This document shows positions 6,155 to 9,414 of a DNA stretch of 9,414 nucleotides, in pieces (within the stretch, counting starts at the first letter, position 1; every line of letters starts with the position of its first letter). The stretch is from Bacteroidota bacterium (GTDB lineage Bacteria > Bacteroidota > Bacteroidia > Bacteroidales > Rikenellaceae), in assembly GCA_023413645.1 (NCBI GenBank), contig JAEZPN010000048.1, positions 1 to 9,414 of the forward strand, read 5' to 3'. Under the pieces are notes generated by a model, which was given only the letters and a program-made list of their open reading frames with translations, was not told the origin of the DNA and made no database searches. A program made the translations under genes and the position numbers.

Positions 6155-7233
6155 CGATAGAGTAGCTCGTCGGTCTCACGCATGAAGCGCTCGTAGAGCT
6201 TGCGTGATGCTGCGGGCATGGTGAGTGTATCACCCACAGAGCGGGGAAGGATGCGGTAACCGGGGCATAGCACCCATACGGGGTGTGCTGTAGCGCGGTA
6301 GTGTAAACCCTCCATGGTGTCGCATCGTATGACCTCGACCTCGGCGATAAGACCTCCGTCGGTGTAGTGACGCTGCTGGTTAGATACAAGGTTGCCGAGC
6401 GAGTAGAAAACAACGCTTGTGGAGTCGGCATAGAAGGGTTGCACGACGTGAGGGTGGCTTCCGATGATGACATCGACACCCTCACGCTGCAATAGCTCTG
6501 CGAGACGACGTTGCTCACGGTTCTCGTGGCGCTCGTACTCGTTGCCCCAGTGCATGCAGGCGATTATGCAGTCTACGCTATCACGATCTATGGTGCGCAG
6601 GTCGCGCTTGATGATGGTGGTGTCTATGTGGTTTACGAACTTGCCCTTGGGGACGGGTATGCCATTTGTGCCGTAGGTGTAGTTCACTAGTGCAAACCTC
6701 ACGCCTCGACGCTCGAAACGCTGGATGTTGTTCTTGGCGTAGTCTACACTATCGGTATATACGCCAGTGTGTGCTATGCCATGTAACTCGAGTTGCTCTA
6801 TGGTTGTCTCTATTCCTCGTGCCATGCGGTCGCAGCAGTGGTTGTTTGCCAAGAGGGCTATATCTATGCCCATTGCCTCGAACTCATCCACCACTTCCAC
6901 GGGAGATGCGAAGCATGGGTAACCCGAGTAGTGACCTGTAGTAGATATTGTAGTCTCGAGGTTTATGACTGCTACATCTGCCTCGCGAAACAGCGGTGCT
7001 ATATACTCCGTAGAGCGGCTATAGTCGTAGCGGCCATCGGCTGTGCGTGCTGCTTCTACTTGCGGCATGTGTTGCATAAAGTCGCCGCCAAACATAAGGC
7101 GTACGGTGTCGCACACAACCTTTGGTGCTTCGGGAGTTTGGGGTGTGGTATGCTTAGGTGTAGCAAGGAGTGCAATGCCCACCGAGAGTGCTGTGATGGC
7201 AACAATGGCCAATATGTGTGATAGAGACTTCAT
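6151..7233 (-). CDS. CapA-family metallophosphatase-like envelope protein
   Basis: The 360-residue protein belongs to the CapA/PGA_cap family, calcineurin-like phosphoesterases named after the poly-gamma-glutamate capsule protein CapA. Residues 7-24 form a hydrophobic N-terminal segment (signal peptide or anchor) followed by a Thr/Pro-rich linker, so the catalytic part should lie outside the cytoplasmic membrane. Family motifs appear in order: GGDFMQH (49-55), NLE (91-93), ANNH (129-132), HWGNEY (228-233), GSHPHVVQP (258-266) and YSLGN (277-281). The Asp, Asn and His residues form the expected metal site. No capB, capC or other capsule genes are nearby, so a role in polyglutamate synthesis cannot be inferred; many Bacteroidota carry stand-alone members of unknown substrate. 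It has its own promoter very close to the ATG. The TAA stop overlaps the rubrerythrin stop. Confidence 0.92.
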   Translation of the reverse strand: MKSLSHILAIVAITALSVGIALLATPKHTTPQTPEAPKVVCDTVRLMFGGDFMQHMPQVEAARTADGRYDYSRSTEYIAPLFREADVAVINLETTISTTGHYSGYPCFASPVEVVDEFEAMGIDIALLANNHCCDRMARGIETTIEQLELHGIAHTGVYTDSVDYAKNNIQRFERRGVRFALVNYTYGTNGIPVPKGKFVNHIDTTIIKRDLRTIDRDSVDCIIACMHWGNEYERHENREQRRLAELLQREGVDVIIGSHPHVVQPFYADSTSVVFYSLGNLVSNQQRHYTDGGLIAEVEVIRCDTMEGLHYRATAHPVWVLCPGYRILPRSVGDTLTMPAASRKLYERFMRETDELLYR

Positions 7234-7240
7234 AGTGGCG

Positions 7241-7271
7241 CAAAGATACCGAAAAAATCAGTTGTAGCAAA
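7241..7271 (-). promoter_or_regulatory. Consensus promoter of the capA-like gene
   Basis: The minus strand carries TTTG (7268-7271), a 19-base spacer and TATCTTTG (7241-7248), a full match to the Bacteroidota TTTG/TAnnTTTG consensus. The -7 element ends only 7 bases before the ATG at 7233. Transcription should therefore start at or within a few bases of the start codon, predicting a leaderless or near-leaderless mRNA. Confidence 0.8.
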
Positions 7272-7275
7272 TCCT

Positions 7276-7329
7276 TAAGTAGAAAAGAGTAGGGGTCTCC
7301 GCTATTTGGAGACCCCTTTAGGCTACTTA
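7276..7329 (-). terminator. Terminator between the porin and capA-like genes
   Basis: The perfect 9-bp stem GGGGTCTCC (7292-7300) with GGAGACCCC (7308-7316) has a 7-base loop. Outer arms TAAGTAG (7276-7282) and CTACTTA (7323-7329) can pair as well, the latter overlapping the porin stop codon. On the minus strand the core stem begins 10 bases past the porin stop and is followed by TACTCTTTTCT, a moderate U-rich tail. It should separate porin transcription from the downstream capA-like promoter. Confidence 0.75.
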
Positions 7330-8604
7330 GAAACTGTACTGTGCCATGATGCTTAGGCGGTTTGCATCGCCCTTAGCGTCGCTGGCGTTAACTCTGCCAC
7401 CATGCAGATACTCAAGTGCCACGGTGAAGTTGCGCGTAACGTTGTAGAAGGCGTTAGCGAAGATGTAGTGACCTCGTGAATACTGCGTGTCGGAGAGTGT
7501 GCCGTTGTGCTTCTCGAGGTGCACCTCAGAGTAGCCACCTGCCAACCAGAATTTGTTGGGCATTATGTTGAGCTGCGCTGCTGCCTGCCAGCCCCACATA
7601 GGCAATGTCTGTAGGCGTGTAGGGTCGTTGGGATCGTAAGTAATGTCGTAGGGTGTACCCATCAAGTCGTTGATGTAGGGGGTGATGCCACGACCATAGA
7701 CACCATTCATGTAGAAGTCTACCCACTTACCTGCCTCGATATGTCCGCTAAGCTGCACGCCCCAACCAAACTGTGTGGTGTTCTCGCCCGTACGGTTGTT
7801 GTGTAGGTACATGTCGCGTACGACACCCGAAACGCGTATGTGGCTTGTGCGCTCCTTGCCCCACGCATACTGCACATAGGCAATACCGTCGGGTACACGC
7901 TGGTAGATAGCCGAGAAGTTCTCGCCATAGGTGGCATTAACCGTGGGTACCTCTGCCGCAACGCCGAATGTTATGTGCTTATCCCAGCAGGTATTCTCCC
8001 AGCGTATCATCTCCGTAAAGCGGAAGTTGTAGGCATTGGGACCCTGAAAGTCGATTGTCTGGGGTGCTGCCATAAGGTCGCAGAAGGTTGTTACATCACG
8101 ACCCACTGTAAAACCCAACATCTGCACGTATGCAGAGCGAAGGCGGGGTAGATAGGAGAACTCATCGCCACCGCGGAAGTCGATGTCGGTGTATGCCACG
8201 ATGCGACCTAAACAGTCGGTGTTGATGACACCCTTAAGGAATATTCGCGATGTCGAGGCATCCATCATCACGCGCTGCTGGTTGGCATAGCCCTTATTCA
8301 TAGGGATATCGTAGGTCACGAAGTCGATGTTACCCACAGCGCCCATAAAGTCATAGCTCGTGCGGAGTGTGACGGTAGCACCAAGACCGAGCATGAATTT
8401 GTCGTTTGGCGCGGTGAAGATAAACTGAGGGTTGTGTGGCTGCTGGAAGCCTTTGCGTGAGGTCTCCATAAAGACCTTCGCTACCTCTGCATCCTTAGCG
8501 TCGCAACCCTTAGCGTGCTTATCGTGGTGACTCTGCGCCAAGGCAGTACCACCTGAAAGAAGCATCGCCACAAGAACCATAAGTGATAGTCCAAAGTGTT
8601 TCAT
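7327..8604 (-). CDS. DcaP-like outer-membrane porin
   Basis: The 425-residue protein is probably an outer-membrane beta-barrel of the DcaP-like porin family. It has a typical signal peptide, with probable cleavage after Ala23 in ALA-QS, and ends in the aromatic beta-signal QYSF. The family-like block comprises RLRSAYVQ (154-161), TVGR (166-169) and APQTIDFQGPN (180-190); it corresponds to the porin segment RxxYVxFGGxxVGxxxSTFxDxxAxPETIDFxGP as I recall it. Alternating hydrophobic residues and many Tyr and Trp residues fit beta-strands throughout. The mature N-terminus has a short His/Cys-bearing stretch (HHDKHAKGC, 26-34), which is unusual. Substrate is unknown; relatives pass small, mostly anionic or dicarboxylic solutes. 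It has its own terminator. No consensus promoter was found in the 8605-8753 spacer. Confidence 0.8.
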   Translation of the reverse strand: MKHFGLSLMVLVAMLLSGGTALAQSHHDKHAKGCDAKDAEVAKVFMETSRKGFQQPHNPQFIFTAPNDKFMLGLGATVTLRTSYDFMGAVGNIDFVTYDIPMNKGYANQQRVMMDASTSRIFLKGVINTDCLGRIVAYTDIDFRGGDEFSYLPRLRSAYVQMLGFTVGRDVTTFCDLMAAPQTIDFQGPNAYNFRFTEMIRWENTCWDKHITFGVAAEVPTVNATYGENFSAIYQRVPDGIAYVQYAWGKERTSHIRVSGVVRDMYLHNNRTGENTTQFGWGVQLSGHIEAGKWVDFYMNGVYGRGITPYINDLMGTPYDITYDPNDPTRLQTLPMWGWQAAAQLNIMPNKFWLAGGYSEVHLEKHNGTLSDTQYSRGHYIFANAFYNVTRNFTVALEYLHGGRVNASDAKGDANRLSIMAQYSF

Positions 8605-8753
8605 AAGACATTTTTAATTTTTAGTGAAACCATAATTTAGTTCACCACACCTCGAACAAGTTATATGCCAAATGACGGTAGGGTAGCGCGCACACCATGT
8701 CATAAGGAACCGAGTGTAGAGCCTCTCGGCGAGTGCTTACGTGACATAAAAGA

Positions 8754-8783
8754 GAGACCGAGGCACTTATGTACCTCGGTCTC
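8754..8783 (-). terminator. Intrinsic terminator of the oxidoreductase operon
   Basis: GAGACCGAGG (8754-8763) and CCTCGGTCTC (8774-8783) form a perfect 10-bp stem with a 10-base loop. On the minus strand it starts 35 bases past the gamma-subunit stop and is followed by TCTTTTAT. Position and tail fit the end of the ferredoxin-oxidoreductase operon. It isolates that operon from the porin gene. Confidence 0.8.
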
Positions 8784-8818
8784 ATTTTGACGTGACGCCT
8801 TAGGCGCCGCATCTTGCA

Positions 8819-9364
8819 TTAGCGCACCTGACGGATAATCTCGCCACCGTGCTTGATTGCCTCCTCGTTCTGGGGCAACATCTTCCATGCGCGCTCGGGC
8901 AAAGTCTTCTTCAAACCAGCCATTACGTTCTCCATAGCTACAACAGGGCGAACCTTGAGGTAAGCACCCAAAATCATAGTGTTGAACAACTTAGCCTGGC
9001 CCAAACGTGCGCACTCTGCAGTAGCGTCGATCTGGTAGATGCTAATATCTGTACGAGTGGGGTGGCTTGTGATACCGTTTGTGTCGTAGATAAGAACGCC
9101 ACCGGGCTTAACCTGGCTCTCGAACTTATCCATAGACTGCTGGTTCAAAACCACTACGCAATCGAACTCATGAGCGATGGGCGATGAAATAGCCTTATCC
9201 GAGAGGATAACGGTTACGTTAGCGGTACCACCACGCATCTCAGGACCGTATGAAGGCATCCAAGTTACCTCCATATCCTGCATAATACCAGAGTAAGCCA
9301 AAATCTTACCCATAGTGAGGACACCCTGTCCTCCGAAACCTGCAATGATTATTGTCTCTTTCAT
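8819..9364 (-). CDS. korC: 2-oxoacid:ferredoxin oxidoreductase, gamma subunit
   Basis: This is the gamma subunit of a thiamine-diphosphate, iron-sulfur enzyme that oxidatively decarboxylates a 2-oxoacid to acyl-CoA while reducing ferredoxin. The 181-residue protein is a typical stand-alone gamma subunit. It has the start IIIAGFGGQGVLTMGKILA with GGQG at residues 11-14, the block SYGPEMRGGTAN (38-49), SDKAISSP (55-62) and a Rossmann-like core. It lies 6 bases after the end of another gene on the same strand, presumably the thiamine-diphosphate-binding subunit, so the operon continues beyond the window. The 2-oxoglutarate enzyme (Kor) is my best guess; a branched-chain 2-oxoacid (Vor) or pyruvate enzyme cannot be excluded without the other subunits. 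The stop is TAA. Confidence 0.9.
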   Translation of the reverse strand: MKETIIIAGFGGQGVLTMGKILAYSGIMQDMEVTWMPSYGPEMRGGTANVTVILSDKAISSPIAHEFDCVVVLNQQSMDKFESQVKPGGVLIYDTNGITSHPTRTDISIYQIDATAECARLGQAKLFNTMILGAYLKVRPVVAMENVMAGLKKTLPERAWKMLPQNEEAIKHGGEIIRQVR

Positions 9365-9370
9365 AACTGC

Positions 9371-9414
9371 TTACTCTTTAGTTGTATCCTTCAAGTCTCC
9401 GGGCTCGTAGAATG
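9371..9414 (-). CDS. korB: Partial upstream gene, likely oxidoreductase beta subunit
   Basis: Only the last 14 codons lie in the window, reading FYEPGDLKDTTKE or similar on the minus strand and ending in TAA at 9371-9373. The identity comes from context: subunit genes of 2-oxoacid:ferredoxin oxidoreductases are adjacent, and the thiamine-diphosphate-binding beta subunit commonly precedes the gamma subunit. The 6-base gap to the next ATG supports cotranscription and probably translational coupling. The sequence itself is too short to prove the family. Confidence 0.55.
   Translation of the reverse strand, partial: FYEPGDLKDTTKE

Noticed and set aside
8605..8753. Possible small RNA or tRNA upstream of the porin
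   Set aside because: Short complementary pieces (CCGAG/CTCGG) are present, but no cloverleaf, known RNA motif or promoter was seen.
8700..8888. 62-residue minus-strand open frame overlapping the end of the gamma subunit
   Set aside because: It overlaps the conserved gamma-subunit codons in another frame, runs through the terminator hairpin, and has no recognisable features.
1..9414. CRISPR array, insertion sequence, prophage or toxin-antitoxin system
   Set aside because: No regularly spaced direct repeats, transposase, integrase or toxin-like gene was found; almost all of the sequence is accounted for by housekeeping genes and short spacers.

Overview
The window looks like a chromosomal segment of a Bacteroidota bacterium, probably order Bacteroidales (inference). 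Three promoters match the TTTG/TAnnTTTG type of that phylum (upstream of ppdK, folE and capA). The protein families also fit an anaerobic gut-type Bacteroidales: pyruvate phosphate dikinase, 2-oxoacid:ferredoxin oxidoreductase, rubrerythrin and a DcaP-like porin. No phage, insertion sequence, CRISPR array, tRNA or rRNA was recognised.

Layout, left to right. A strong bidirectional terminator (31-72) closes ppdK (87-2813, minus), which has a clear promoter and a palindromic leader. A 12-bp inverted repeat separates it from a folE-mnmA pair on the minus strand (3043-4843), transcribed from a promoter just before folE. Next is a small minus-strand helix-turn-helix gene (5033-5278) with hairpins on both sides. 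A plus-strand rubrerythrin gene (5573-6154) is the only plus-strand gene. Its stop codon overlaps that of the convergent capA-like gene (6151-7233, minus). Further minus-strand genes are a DcaP-like outer-membrane porin (7327-8604), a ferredoxin-oxidoreductase gamma subunit (8819-9364) and the last codons of the subunit gene before it (9371-9414).

The most notable observation is in ppdK. Its reading frame is interrupted by an in-frame TAG at codon 845, but 63 further codons follow in the same frame and encode a well-preserved PPDK C-terminus, including the catalytic cysteine, up to a second TAG at 87-89. The family has Gln at the interrupted position, so a single CAG-to-TAG change explains it. 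Truncation at this TAG should inactivate the enzyme. The options are a recent nonsense mutation, a sequencing or assembly error, or amber readthrough or suppression. Genome-wide reassignment of TAG is unlikely, because mnmA, rubrerythrin and ppdK itself end at TAG exactly where their families end.

Functionally the genes cover central carbon metabolism (PPDK, 2-oxoacid oxidation with ferredoxin), tRNA and pterin metabolism (MnmA, FolE), peroxide defence (rubrerythrin) and the envelope (CapA-like protein, porin). Apart from the interrupted ppdK, this is an ordinary housekeeping region. I found no evidence for a wholly new multi-gene system.
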